DNA from: a virus
Strand: one strand, 5' to 3'
DNA: 28,207 nt
Virus record (IMG/VR): IMGVR_UViG_3300044695_004236
Location: 1-28,207 of that record
This document shows positions 8,280-16,636 of this stretch, one piece after another (position 1 is the first letter of the stretch; each line of letters starts with the position of its first letter). The position numbers and the translations under genes are program-made. The notes under the pieces are model-generated. The model worked only from the letters and a program-made list of their open reading frames with translations. It did not search any database and was not told the DNA's origin.

Positions 8280-9250
8280 GTCGCTACGACCTGCTGCCGC
8301 CCAACGCGACGCAGCTGGAGCGTGATTTCTCCCGCGCCACTTCCCCCCTGGAGCGGCTGGCGTACACGAGCACTCAGGTGTTCAGCCCGGACGTCTTCGA
8401 GCCAGACGTCTTCGATGACAAGCAACCGGTCCCGAACATCCGCACGGCGAAGCGGATCGACATCCCGGATTCGGTCCTGCCGTGGTTGATCTATGAGTAC
8501 GGGTTGGGCGAGATCCTGCCCTATCTGGGCGACAACCAGCGGCGAGCCATCGCTGATGGCGTCCTGTGGCAGCGGATCCGCGGCACCCCCGAGGCGGTCC
8601 GCATCGCCCTCACCTGGATCAACCTGACCGGGGTGATCGAAGAATCGGAAGGCGGCAGCGCACGATGGGCCGAATACCAGCTGGGGCTCAGTGCTCCGAC
8701 AAGCGGCGATCAGATCATCGACGACATCGTTGGGGTGACGCGCATCAGCAGCCCGGTGCGGTCGCGGCTGCAACGGATCTATGCGGGCTACGACTTCCGC
8801 CGCTTCGTGCTGGACGACAGCAAGCTGAGCGACGGCGGGATCCTGTCGGATCACAGCGGCGTGCGGCCGCAGCCGGACTGGCCACAGATCAGCTACGGGC
8901 AGGTTCTTGGTAGCTATGTAGGGCAACTGGCGGCATTGTCGCTGGAGGATCGCCAGCTACTGCTGCAGGAGAGCGATGCCGAGATTCTGCTGGATGGATT
9001 CACGACCGTTGAATCTGTGTGTACATCACAGATTGCTGTGCACGTAACCGACCCCGACCTGTTCCTGCTTGATCATAGTTTGATAGATGAAGAATGGCAC
9101 AAGTTAAACTACCCTTCGCTGCTGACGACGCTGGAGGGCGTTGGGGCCAATTACGCTGGGCAAACCTGGTCGTCCTTCGGATGGCTTGAAGGCGAGACGT
9201 GGGCGAGCGCGAACGTGGTGATCAGCAGTAGCATGCAGACTACCAGCTAG
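8276..9250 (+). CDS. I: Tail protein gpI with C-terminal extension
   Basis: The N-terminal ~180 residues are a gpI-type baseplate protein: LLPPNATQLERDFSRATSPLERL, then the core LPWLIYEYGLGEILPYL and GVLWQRIRGTPEAVRIALTWI. In P2 this protein is only about 176 residues and carries the fibre attachment surface. Here another ~145 residues follow (from DDSKLSDGGILSDHSGV), with a beta-rich end rich in Asp, Leu and aromatic residues (DPDLFLLDHSLIDEEWHKL). Bases 9010-9115 in that extension are AT-richer. The start overlaps gpJ as ATGA. The extension may be a custom docking platform for the enlarged fibre set downstream. Confidence 0.85.
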   Translation: MSRYDLLPPNATQLERDFSRATSPLERLAYTSTQVFSPDVFEPDVFDDKQPVPNIRTAKRIDIPDSVLPWLIYEYGLGEILPYLGDNQRRAIADGVLWQRIRGTPEAVRIALTWINLTGVIEESEGGSARWAEYQLGLSAPTSGDQIIDDIVGVTRISSPVRSRLQRIYAGYDFRRFVLDDSKLSDGGILSDHSGVRPQPDWPQISYGQVLGSYVGQLAALSLEDRQLLLQESDAEILLDGFTTVESVCTSQIAVHVTDPDLFLLDHSLIDEEWHKLNYPSLLTTLEGVGANYAGQTWSSFGWLEGETWASANVVISSSMQTTS

Positions 9251-9262
9251 AGGGCCGGAATC

Positions 9263-10948
9263 ATGACGCTTCAACCCCGCCGAATTAGTGAATTGCCTTC
9301 GCTGACGGACCCGGTCACCGACGATCTGCTGCCGGTTATCGATGTCAGCGAGCCTGAAAGAGTAGACCGGAACAAAAAGATTGATCTTGGGCGACTTCGT
9401 TCGTTCATTCTGGCGCTTGGCGCGGTGCCGAACCATCCAGTCTACAAAACGATCTATGTATCACCTGACGGCAGCAATGCTGCCACCGGGCGGAATGAAG
9501 CGGCACCGGTCGCTCACATCGAACGTGCGCTAGAGATAATTGAAAGCCAGCCCGACCCAAATGGTTGGGCCGTCAAACTGCTCGGGGATGTTTATTCAGC
9601 CGGCGAAATTCCTACGCCCGATAATACTACGATCATCAGCCATAACATGCAGCGGCGGGCGACTGTGCGTCCGACTTCAGGCAATGAACAGCGCAATGTT
9701 TTTCTTTGCGGCAATGGTGTTCATATCTATGGCGTGAAGTTCGCCGGCTGGCGGATCGATGATTTCGACAACCCTACCAAGGGTTTCGCCATGACCTTCC
9801 GACCTGGCTCCGTCATCCTGCCAGGTGGTGTGCCGTATGGGCAGAACTGCGTGGTGTCGAGTTCTATCAGCGGCATTCCAACACCGCTGCCGATGGATGC
9901 GGTGAACGGCAACCCGGCTCACCCGCGCGGGGGTGGCTGTGTGCTGGCTGATGCCTCGGTGCTGTCGGCCTACACGGTCTATCCAAACATCATGACGTGG
10001 GGGTTCACCCCAAGCTCGCCTAATGGGATGGGCTATGTGGCCAGGAACCGCGGCTTTGTCAACCCGGTCAACGCTATCGGCGTCGGGGCTCACCGGCACT
10101 TCATGTGCCTCGATGGTGGGCAGATGGTGGTCAGCGGATCGAGTTCGCAGTTCGGCGATTACAGCTTCTGGAGCGAGGGCAGCACGCAGCAGGTGGTGCC
10201 CCTCAAGGTGGCCGCCGGTTCGATTGCCGTACAGGCCGGGGCCGCGGCTATAATCAACTCGCAAAGGACCGCGCTGATCGACAGCATGTGGGCGTTCCTG
10301 GTGGCGAATTACGGAGCCGGCTCGTGGCCAGCGTCCTATCAGCCCCTGACCCGAGCGGATGCAGGCCTGTTCCTCGATGCGCTGTCCGCCTGCCTGGTTC
10401 ACGGCTTCGACCGGCCGATGCGTAACTTCGCCGAGGGGATGTTCAAGTTTGATGGCACCTGCGTCTACAGCTATCCCTTCCACGCGGCCTTCAAGGCCAG
10501 CTGGGATCGGCTGGTGGTGCAGCTGATCGCCGGGGGGCAGCTCACCACCGCCGCCGCGGCCTTCACCAACGCCCTGGTGGCCCGGCTGAAGGCCACGCTC
10601 GACAACCACTGGTTTGAGGTGGGCCAGGGCCCGGCGCCGTCACCGGTGGAGCCAGTGCGGCGCAAGCTGCGCAGCCTCATCACGGCGATCAACCACCAGT
10701 GGACAGCACCGCTTTCCGGCGTGGAGTTCTACCGGGTGCCGCCGGCCAAGGCCGCCCGGCAGATCAAGCGCTCGATCGTGCAGAAGAACGGTGGCCAGGT
10801 GCGCTTCAGCGGCCAGGATGACGTCGGTAACGCGGTGTTCGTCGGTGGCCTGACCATTGACGCGCGCAGCGGCCAGCTGGGCGGCCCGCCGTTCGACTCT
10901 GCCATCCGCAGCCGCGTCACTCGCGCGATCATCTCCAGGAGCTACTGA
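9263..10948 (+). CDS. Beta-helix tail fibre/baseplate protein
   Basis: A 561-residue structural protein. Residues 1-45 carry a virion-attachment style opening (ISELPSLTDPVTDDLLPVIDVSEP, NKKIDLGRL). From ~64 a pectate-lyase-like beta-helix begins with IYVSPDGSNAATG and the helix AHIERALEIIE, passing through MVVSGSSSQFGDYSFWSEGS. Residues ~330-470 are helical. The end (VRFSGQDDVGNAVFVGGLTIDARSGQLGGPPF) reminds me of a C-terminal module in T4-like cyanophage structural proteins; this is recollection. It occupies the place of P2 fibre gene H. No enzymatic residues are evident, so a purely structural or receptor role is favoured over depolymerase. Confidence 0.7.
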   Translation: MTLQPRRISELPSLTDPVTDDLLPVIDVSEPERVDRNKKIDLGRLRSFILALGAVPNHPVYKTIYVSPDGSNAATGRNEAAPVAHIERALEIIESQPDPNGWAVKLLGDVYSAGEIPTPDNTTIISHNMQRRATVRPTSGNEQRNVFLCGNGVHIYGVKFAGWRIDDFDNPTKGFAMTFRPGSVILPGGVPYGQNCVVSSSISGIPTPLPMDAVNGNPAHPRGGGCVLADASVLSAYTVYPNIMTWGFTPSSPNGMGYVARNRGFVNPVNAIGVGAHRHFMCLDGGQMVVSGSSSQFGDYSFWSEGSTQQVVPLKVAAGSIAVQAGAAAIINSQRTALIDSMWAFLVANYGAGSWPASYQPLTRADAGLFLDALSACLVHGFDRPMRNFAEGMFKFDGTCVYSYPFHAAFKASWDRLVVQLIAGGQLTTAAAAFTNALVARLKATLDNHWFEVGQGPAPSPVEPVRRKLRSLITAINHQWTAPLSGVEFYRVPPAKAARQIKRSIVQKNGGQVRFSGQDDVGNAVFVGGLTIDARSGQLGGPPFDSAIRSRVTRAIISRSY

Positions 10949-10949
10949 C

Positions 10950-11453
10950 ATGCCCCGCATCAGAACCGATCAGCCAAGCAGCGGGAAGCCGTTGCTGCTG
11001 TTCATCCCGTCCACGACCAACGACGGCTTCGTAAACACCACATGGAGCACGATCGCCGAGGCGCCAGATTTCTCGATCCCCGCCAGCGGCGACGATGGAA
11101 CGGCGAGTGACCCGGCAGACAACGGCCGCGAGCTGCGACCTGGAGAGGTGTTCTTCGAGACGCCACTGCAGGCGATCAACACCACTGCCACGACCCGGTG
11201 GGTCGAGCTGCAGGTGCTGCTGCAGGGCGCCAGCGGTCAGGCGATTCGGGTGTCGCCGCAAGTGGCGGTGCCGGCGAACGAGTCGGTGTTCCTGCTGACG
11301 CAGGGCCTGCGGCTGCTTAAAACTGACCTGACCAATACGCAGCCAGGGGGGCGGCTGCAGATTCGGGCAGAGGTGGCGAACGCCATCACGATCATCGGCA
11401 CCGCCGTCGAGCTGGAGGCCGCCAACCATTCGCCCGATACGGAGGCACCCTGA
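10950..11453 (+). CDS. Unknown structural protein of the fibre cassette
   Basis: A 167-residue protein with a strong ribosome site (AGGAG at 10937-10941, 8 bases before ATG 10950). It is almost entirely beta: LLLFIPSTTNDGFVNTTWS, VFFETPLQAINTT, WVELQVLLQG and RLQIRAEVANAITIIG. Many Thr/Asn/Gly and no Cys fit a virion protein. No family recognised. Overlapping the following gene as TGATG, it likely joins the same complex, perhaps as a fibre collar or sandwich domain. Confidence 0.6.
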   Translation: MPRIRTDQPSSGKPLLLFIPSTTNDGFVNTTWSTIAEAPDFSIPASGDDGTASDPADNGRELRPGEVFFETPLQAINTTATTRWVELQVLLQGASGQAIRVSPQVAVPANESVFLLTQGLRLLKTDLTNTQPGGRLQIRAEVANAITIIGTAVELEAANHSPDTEAP

Positions 11454-12196
11454 TGACGATGGACAGGCTTAAGACCGGCTCTGGCAAACAACTGCGCACT
11501 GCAGCCCTCGCGGTAGTACAGCTGCCGGTGCCGTATGCCGCCGCTGCAATGCCTGGGGCGATAGTGCTGGGCAGCAATGGCAGGCTGCACGCCTCTGTCT
11601 TTACTGAAGCGGGCCTCTACACTTGGAGCCAAATCTGGACGAGCAACAGAAATCAGCTGATCAGGCTTGACAGAAACGATGCAACACCAGCGACAATCTT
11701 TTTAGAGAAACAGAGGTCTGACGCCAGCCTTGCTGTAGTTAATGACAACATTGGGAGCATCAACTTTGAGGCCCGCAATCAGTCGGGGCTGATTGCTCAG
11801 TGTGGCTCGGTAAATGTATTCGTCGATTCCCCTACGTCGCCGGATACGATCTCGGCCGCTATGCGTTTTTCGTACAGACCGCTGGCCCTAGCCGGGTCGA
11901 TACCAAATCTGCCGGTTGGCCTAATCATCTCCTCCTCTGGCAACGTCCTGATCAACAACACCAGCGGCACTGAGCGGCTCTCCGTCACCGGCAACATCCA
12001 ACTCACCAACACCGCCGACAGCTACAGAGTCGGCACCAACAACGTCGTCGGCTCCCGCAAGACCGGCTGGGGGCCGCCCACCGGCACCGCCACCCGCACT
12101 GCGTTCGCCACCTCCACCGTCACCTTGGCCCAGCTCGCCGAGCGCGTCAAAGCGCTCATCGACGACCTCACCTCCCACGGCCTCATCGGGGCCTGA
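11453..12196 (+). CDS. Tail fibre-like protein
   Basis: A 247-residue fibre protein. The N-terminus (LKTGSGKQLRTAALAVVQLP) precedes a variable beta region (45-150), then GNVLINNTSGTERLSVTGNIQL, a phrase typical of phage fibres, and YRVGTNNVVGSRKTGWGPPTGTATRTAF. The end (TVTLAQLAERVKALIDDLTSHGLIGA) is a coiled-coil often seen closing such fibres. Either ATG 11453 (overlapping stop) or ATG 11459 could start. Bases ~11640-11830 are AT-richer than the rest of the gene, suggesting an exchanged receptor segment. Confidence 0.68.
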   Translation: MTMDRLKTGSGKQLRTAALAVVQLPVPYAAAAMPGAIVLGSNGRLHASVFTEAGLYTWSQIWTSNRNQLIRLDRNDATPATIFLEKQRSDASLAVVNDNIGSINFEARNQSGLIAQCGSVNVFVDSPTSPDTISAAMRFSYRPLALAGSIPNLPVGLIISSSGNVLINNTSGTERLSVTGNIQLTNTADSYRVGTNNVVGSRKTGWGPPTGTATRTAFATSTVTLAQLAERVKALIDDLTSHGLIGA

Positions 12197-12210
12197 CACC
12201 ACCACTTGCC

Positions 12211-12384
12211 ATGCAAGACCAACTCATCACCATCGTGAACTCCTACGCCGCAGCACGGGCCAGCGGTGACACCGTGCTGCAGCAGTTCGCTGCCCAACAA
12301 CTCGGCGCCTTCCTGGAAGCTGTCGAGATCGTCCCCAAGGGCGACGCCAACCCCGCCCCTGAGGAGACCCCCGCCAATGACTGA
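12211..12384 (+). CDS. Small helical protein of the fibre cassette (57 aa)
   Basis: A 57-codon frame filling the gap after the fibre gene. The product is one long helix (LITIVNSYAAARASGDTVLQQFAAQQLGAFLEAVEIV) with a Pro/Glu-rich end. It overlaps the next start (ATG 12377) by 8 bases, a good sign of a real coupled gene. Function unknown; a fibre assembly helper or small coiled-coil adaptor is conceivable. Confidence 0.52.
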   Translation: MQDQLITIVNSYAAARASGDTVLQQFAAQQLGAFLEAVEIVPKGDANPAPEETPAND

Positions 12385-12733
12385 ACCGACCGTCACCAAC
12401 ACCTGGCGCATCGAGCGCCTCGATGTCGCACCCATCGAGGGCGCCCTCACCAACGTCATCCGCAAGATCCACTGGCGCCTGTTCGGCAGCGACGGCACCA
12501 ACACCCTCGACATCTACGGCGACGCGCTCTTGGGTGATGCCGACCCCAGTGCGTTCACCCCCTTTGAGGAGCTGACGCAGCCCGTGGTGATCGACTGGCT
12601 AGAGGCTGCGATCGACGCCCGCGCCGGTGATGAGGAGCCGACGGTGGCCCAGATGCGCACCGGCCTGGCAGAGATGCTGGCCGCAAAGCGCACCCCGTCC
12701 ATGGTGCCGATGCCGATGCCGTGGGAGCCTTGA
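12377..12733 (+). CDS. Small phage protein, possible fibre accessory
   Basis: A 118-residue protein with the pattern TNTWRIERLDVAPIEGALTNVIRKIHWRLFGSDG, a beta stretch, then PFEELTQPVVIDWLEAAI and a Pro/Met-rich end (MVPMPMPWEP). I recall this layout (WxIE..., V..VHWR..., L(T/S)..VV.W, ...PLPW) from uncharacterised phage proteins encoded beside fibres. It is not a known enzyme. The start overlaps the preceding small gene; other ATGs upstream in frame have no support. Confidence 0.6.
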   Translation: MTEPTVTNTWRIERLDVAPIEGALTNVIRKIHWRLFGSDGTNTLDIYGDALLGDADPSAFTPFEELTQPVVIDWLEAAIDARAGDEEPTVAQMRTGLAEMLAAKRTPSMVPMPMPWEP

Positions 12734-12773
12734 CGTTGAAAGCGATTAAACTGGGCGCACGCAAGGGGCGAGC

Positions 12774-13259
12774 ATGGCCGCAATCCTGACCACGTCTGGC
12801 CGTGTCCTCATCGCCTCGGCGATCAGGAGCCGCACCGCCCACCTGGCATGGGGATCTGGATCGTCCAGCTGGGGGAGCACTCCTCCGGCGCCACCCGCGA
12901 ATGCCACTGCCCTTCTCGCAGAGGTGGGTCGCCGCAAGGCTGCCCAGGTTGATTTCTGCGTCCCGGATTCAGCCGGGGCGATCAGTGTCCCGGATGGGAA
13001 GTTCAGCGTCACCAGCACGCCGACCAATAGCCTGTACTTCAAGTTTCACTTCGACTTCGCTGATGGGGTTGGGTCGACCATCCGCGAGCAGGCGATCTTC
13101 CTCGACACCGTTGCCATTGCCCCTGTCCCCGTTGGCCAGTTCTACCTGACCCCGGCAGAGATGGCGCAGCCTGGCACCATGCTGGTGATTGAGCGACGGG
13201 CGCCAATCATCCGAGAGATCACAACCCGTCAGCTGTTCGAGTTCGTGGTGACCTTCTGA
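12774..13259 (+). CDS. Stand-alone tail-collar-fibre domain protein
   Basis: A 161-residue protein resembling the N-terminal attachment domain of P2-like gpH/tail-collar fibres: MAAILTTSGRVLIASAI (TTxG helix), WGSGSSSW, ALLAEVGRRKAAQVDFCVPD, LYFKFHFDFADGVGSTIREQAIFLDT and a final strand LFEFVVTF. In P2 this module is fused to the long fibre; here it ends after the module, so fibres would attach as separate chains. AAGGGG at 12763-12768 supports ATG 12774. The next gene overlaps as TGATG. Family resemblance is by pattern only. Confidence 0.65.
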   Translation: MAAILTTSGRVLIASAIRSRTAHLAWGSGSSSWGSTPPAPPANATALLAEVGRRKAAQVDFCVPDSAGAISVPDGKFSVTSTPTNSLYFKFHFDFADGVGSTIREQAIFLDTVAIAPVPVGQFYLTPAEMAQPGTMLVIERRAPIIREITTRQLFEFVVTF

Positions 13260-15199
13260 TGCCTCTCGCTGGCTACTACAACCGCTTCAGCGCTGGCGAC
13301 CGTTACGACGAGTTGCTGTTCCGCGCCGGCAAGGGCCTGCAGTCGGCAGAGCTCAACGAGGTCCAGAGCACGCTGATCGACCGCCTGAAGCGGATCGCTG
13401 ATGCAGTGTTCAAGGATGGCGCTGTGATCAGCGGCACGCCGCCGACGATCAACGGCACTACCGCTGCCTGCCCGCTGAGCCTGATCTACCTGCGCGGCGC
13501 GATGCGTGAGGTGGCCGCGGCCAACCTCACCATCTCGCTGGTCGGCATTGTGCGGGTCGGCGTCTACCTGGTCGATGCAGAGATCACGGAGGTCGAAGAT
13601 CCTGACCTGCGCGACCCGGCCGTCAACACCCGCAACTACACCGAGCCTGGCGCTGGCCGTCTGCAGGTCACCGCCTCCTGGGGCCGCGAGGGCGACGGCG
13701 GCGCCGGCACCTTCTACCCGGTCTACACGATCATCGATGGCACGCTGCTCAACCCAGGCGGCGACAACTTCGGCGATGCGTTCACCGAAGCGCTGGCCCG
13801 CTACGACCGCGAGAGCAACGGCAACTACATCGTCACCGGCCTCAGCGTCACCGCCCTGGGCCTCGCTGCTGGCGTCAACGCCTTCTCGGTGAAGGACGGC
13901 ACCGGCAACATCTTCGGCTACAAGATCGACAAGCTGGCATCCACCCGGCTGAACTACGCAGAAGACCCCGATCTGGAGCTGGTCGACGCTGAGCCCGACA
14001 CCTTCACCGGCACGACCGGCGGCAGCGCCACCATCCAGCTGAACCGCTTCCCCGTCGAGTCGATCCTCGAGGTGGTGATCACCAGGCAGAAGACCGTTAC
14101 CATCACCCGCGGCGGCGCCAGCGGCGGTCAGGACACCCTGCCGGATGTGTCGGTGCTGAGCATCCAGAGCATCACGCAGGGCGGCACCACCTACACAGCG
14201 ACGACCGACTACTTCCTGAACGGCGACAAGGTGGACTGGTCGCCCGGCGGCGCTGAGCCAGCTCCTGGCTCTACCTACTCGATCACCTACCGCTACCTGG
14301 GCAACGTCACCCCAACGGCCGTGAACCTCCAGGCCGGCACGTTCACGGTGAGCGGCGCGGTGAACGGCACGCTGGTGCTCACCGACTACCGGTGGAAGCT
14401 GCCGCGTTACGACCGGCTGTGCATCGACCGCGACGGCAACTTCTCCCGGGTGAAGGGGATCAGCACCCGCTTCAACCCGCTGCCGCCTTCAGTGCCGCCT
14501 GGCCTGCTGAGCCTGGCGACGGTCGAGCAGAAGTGGGGCGAGACGCCGACCGTCAGCAACGACGGCATCCGCGCGCTGCCCTTCGACCAGCTGGAGCGCA
14601 TGCGCTCGTTGATCGTCGACCTGTTCGACCTGGTGGCGGTGGAGCGACTGCGCAACGACATCAGCAGCCGCGAGCCCAGCAGCAAGCGTGGCGTCTTCGT
14701 CGATCCATTCCTGGACGACGACCTGCGCGACCAGGGCATCACGCAAACCGCTGCGATCGTTGACGGCACCCTGCAGCTGCCGATCGCGACAACCGTCTAC
14801 CAAGCCGCGACGAACAACACCCAGGACTGGATGCTCCCCTACACCGAGGAGATCATCCTGGAGCAGACGCGGCAGACGGGCAGCAGCAAGATCAACCCAT
14901 ACCAGGCGTTCGATCCAATCCCTGCTGCGGTGGTGCTCACCCCTGCAGTCGATCGCTTCACGATCATCGACACGATCTGGTCGAGCCCGGTTGTGCAGCA
15001 GATCAACACCTGGCTCGGGTTGACCGGCCGGTTTGCGATCGACAGCGTAACCAGCACCACCCGCACCGAGCTGCTCAGCGAAACCGAGCGGCCGGCTGAG
15101 TTCCTTCGCCAGATCCAGGTCAACTTCACCCTTGAGGGCTTCGACCCTGGTGAGACCCTCACCGAAGTCAAGTTCGACGGGATCGACGTCACCCCCTGA
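13259..15199 (+). CDS. DUF4815 tail/baseplate protein
   Basis: A 646-residue protein with a clear DUF4815 N-terminus: YYNRFSAGDRYDELLFRAGKGLQSAELNEVQSTLIDRLKRIADAVFKDGAVISG. Beta-rich blocks follow, including a strand-turn module around residues 250-380 (TFTGTTGGSATIQLNRFPV... FLNGDKVDWSPGG), then a helical part with LERMRSLIVDLFDLVAVERL and a C-terminal region with WSSPVVQQINTWLGL. DUF4815 proteins occur in tailed phages between baseplate and fibre genes; they are structural, with no known enzyme. Coupled start (TGATG) to the collar-domain gene. Confidence 0.78.
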   Translation: MPLAGYYNRFSAGDRYDELLFRAGKGLQSAELNEVQSTLIDRLKRIADAVFKDGAVISGTPPTINGTTAACPLSLIYLRGAMREVAAANLTISLVGIVRVGVYLVDAEITEVEDPDLRDPAVNTRNYTEPGAGRLQVTASWGREGDGGAGTFYPVYTIIDGTLLNPGGDNFGDAFTEALARYDRESNGNYIVTGLSVTALGLAAGVNAFSVKDGTGNIFGYKIDKLASTRLNYAEDPDLELVDAEPDTFTGTTGGSATIQLNRFPVESILEVVITRQKTVTITRGGASGGQDTLPDVSVLSIQSITQGGTTYTATTDYFLNGDKVDWSPGGAEPAPGSTYSITYRYLGNVTPTAVNLQAGTFTVSGAVNGTLVLTDYRWKLPRYDRLCIDRDGNFSRVKGISTRFNPLPPSVPPGLLSLATVEQKWGETPTVSNDGIRALPFDQLERMRSLIVDLFDLVAVERLRNDISSREPSSKRGVFVDPFLDDDLRDQGITQTAAIVDGTLQLPIATTVYQAATNNTQDWMLPYTEEIILEQTRQTGSSKINPYQAFDPIPAAVVLTPAVDRFTIIDTIWSSPVVQQINTWLGLTGRFAIDSVTSTTRTELLSETERPAEFLRQIQVNFTLEGFDPGETLTEVKFDGIDVTP

Positions 15200-15204
15200 T
15201 AGCC

Positions 15205-16632
15205 ATGCCCCTTACAGCAAACCCAGCCGGTCAGATCTCGGGGTCGTTCACTATCCCCGCCAACGTGCCCGTCGGCACGAAGCGCGTCACCTTCCTGGGC
15301 AACCAGGGCAGCTTCGGCGCTGCGCGCTTCATCGGCTCCGGCACGATCCTCACCCGCACGCAGCGGCAGCTGACCACCATCGAGACGCGGTTCTGGGATC
15401 CGCTGGCCCAGACCTTCCGCATCGATCAGTCGCGGCATGTGACCGCTGTGGACTTCAAGTTCACCGCCGTCGGCAACACCGCCAACAAGGTCTACCTGGA
15501 GATCCGCGAGACAGAGGTGGGCCTGCCCAACGCCACCACCCTGGCAGAGGGGGTGCTGCAGGGCACGGCGATCACGGTGGGGCAGTGGAACAAGATCAGC
15601 CTGACCCGGCCGGTGTTCCTGCAGGCCGGCGTCGAGTATGCGATGGTGCTGCTCACCGATGACGCCAACCACGCGGTGGGCCTGGCCGAGCTCGGGAAGT
15701 TCGACAGCGCCGCCCAGCAGTTCGTCACCAGCCAGCCGTACACGATCGGCACCATGCTGAAGTCGAGCAACGCCTCGACCTGGACGCCGGTGCAGGAGTC
15801 GGACCTCACCTTCCGCATGTACGGGGCCCTGTTCTCCAGCACCACCAGGACCATCAACCTGGGCCCGGTGCGCGGGGCTGCGGTGTCTAGCCTGACCCGA
15901 TCGGGATCGACCGCAACGCTCACCACCAGCACGCCGCACGGCTTCGTAACCGGCCAGAAGGTGGTGGTCAGTGGCGCGGCGCAGACCGACTACAACGGCG
16001 CCTTCACGGTCACCGTCACCAGCCCCACGGTGTTCACCTACACGGTGGCCAACAACCCGGCCACGCCTGCGACAGGCACGATCCTGGCCGCCGCTGGCGA
16101 CACCACCGACCTGGTGGCGCTGGCCGGTGTGGAGCGAGTAAGCTCCGAGACCAACGCCGAGTTCATCTTCACTCGCCCTGATGGCTCTGAGATCCGCGGC
16201 GCGGACAATGCCCTGATCCGGTTGGCGGAAGATGTAAACGTGCCGCTGACCCTCTCGGCGGTGTTGCGCGGCACCACCACCCTGAGCCCCTACCTGTTCG
16301 CCGGCACGCAGACGGTCCTGGGCAACCTCGGAGAGACCGGCACCTATGTGAGCCGTGCTGTCCCCTGCGCCGCGGGCGCGAAGGTGAGCTGCACCTTCGA
16401 GGCGCTGCTGCCCGGTGCATCGAGCGTGCTGGTGGAGTTCGAGACCAGCACCGGCGCCTGGGAGACAGTGGCGCTGACCAGCAGCTCATCGGCGGGTGAT
16501 GGGTGGGTGGAGCGCATCCACACGGTCGCCAGCTTTGCGGCCGGCGGCACGACCACACGCGTGCGCCTGACCCTCACCGGCTCTGCAGCGGCCCGGCCGC
16601 AGCTGCGCCAGCTTCGCCTCGTGGTGATCTGA
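15205..16632 (+). CDS. Tail fibre/baseplate protein, partner of the DUF4815 protein
   Basis: A 475-residue beta-rich protein. Residues 1-60 (ANPAGQISGSFTIPANVPVGTKRVTF, GSGTILTRTQRQLTTIETR) and WDPLAQTFRIDQ at ~64-75 form a motif set I associate with proteins following DUF4815 genes. Residues ~85-210 look like a jelly roll (KVYLEIRETE... ITVGQWNKISLTRPVFLQAGVEYAMVLL). Residues ~225-295 are an inserted Ig-like module (PHGFVTGQKVVVSGA, YNGAFTVTVTSPTVFTYTV). The C-terminal ~160 residues are another beta-sandwich. It starts 5 bases after the previous gene. Probably a side fibre or baseplate arm. Confidence 0.72.
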   Translation: MPLTANPAGQISGSFTIPANVPVGTKRVTFLGNQGSFGAARFIGSGTILTRTQRQLTTIETRFWDPLAQTFRIDQSRHVTAVDFKFTAVGNTANKVYLEIRETEVGLPNATTLAEGVLQGTAITVGQWNKISLTRPVFLQAGVEYAMVLLTDDANHAVGLAELGKFDSAAQQFVTSQPYTIGTMLKSSNASTWTPVQESDLTFRMYGALFSSTTRTINLGPVRGAAVSSLTRSGSTATLTTSTPHGFVTGQKVVVSGAAQTDYNGAFTVTVTSPTVFTYTVANNPATPATGTILAAAGDTTDLVALAGVERVSSETNAEFIFTRPDGSEIRGADNALIRLAEDVNVPLTLSAVLRGTTTLSPYLFAGTQTVLGNLGETGTYVSRAVPCAAGAKVSCTFEALLPGASSVLVEFETSTGAWETVALTSSSSAGDGWVERIHTVASFAAGGTTTRVRLTLTGSAAARPQLRQLRLVVI

Positions 16633-16636
16633 TCCC

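Noticed and set aside
9263-10948. Capsular polysaccharide depolymerase activity in the beta-helix protein
   Set aside because: The fold suggests a pectate-lyase-like helix, but I see no clustered catalytic Asp/Glu pattern; a structural role is simpler.
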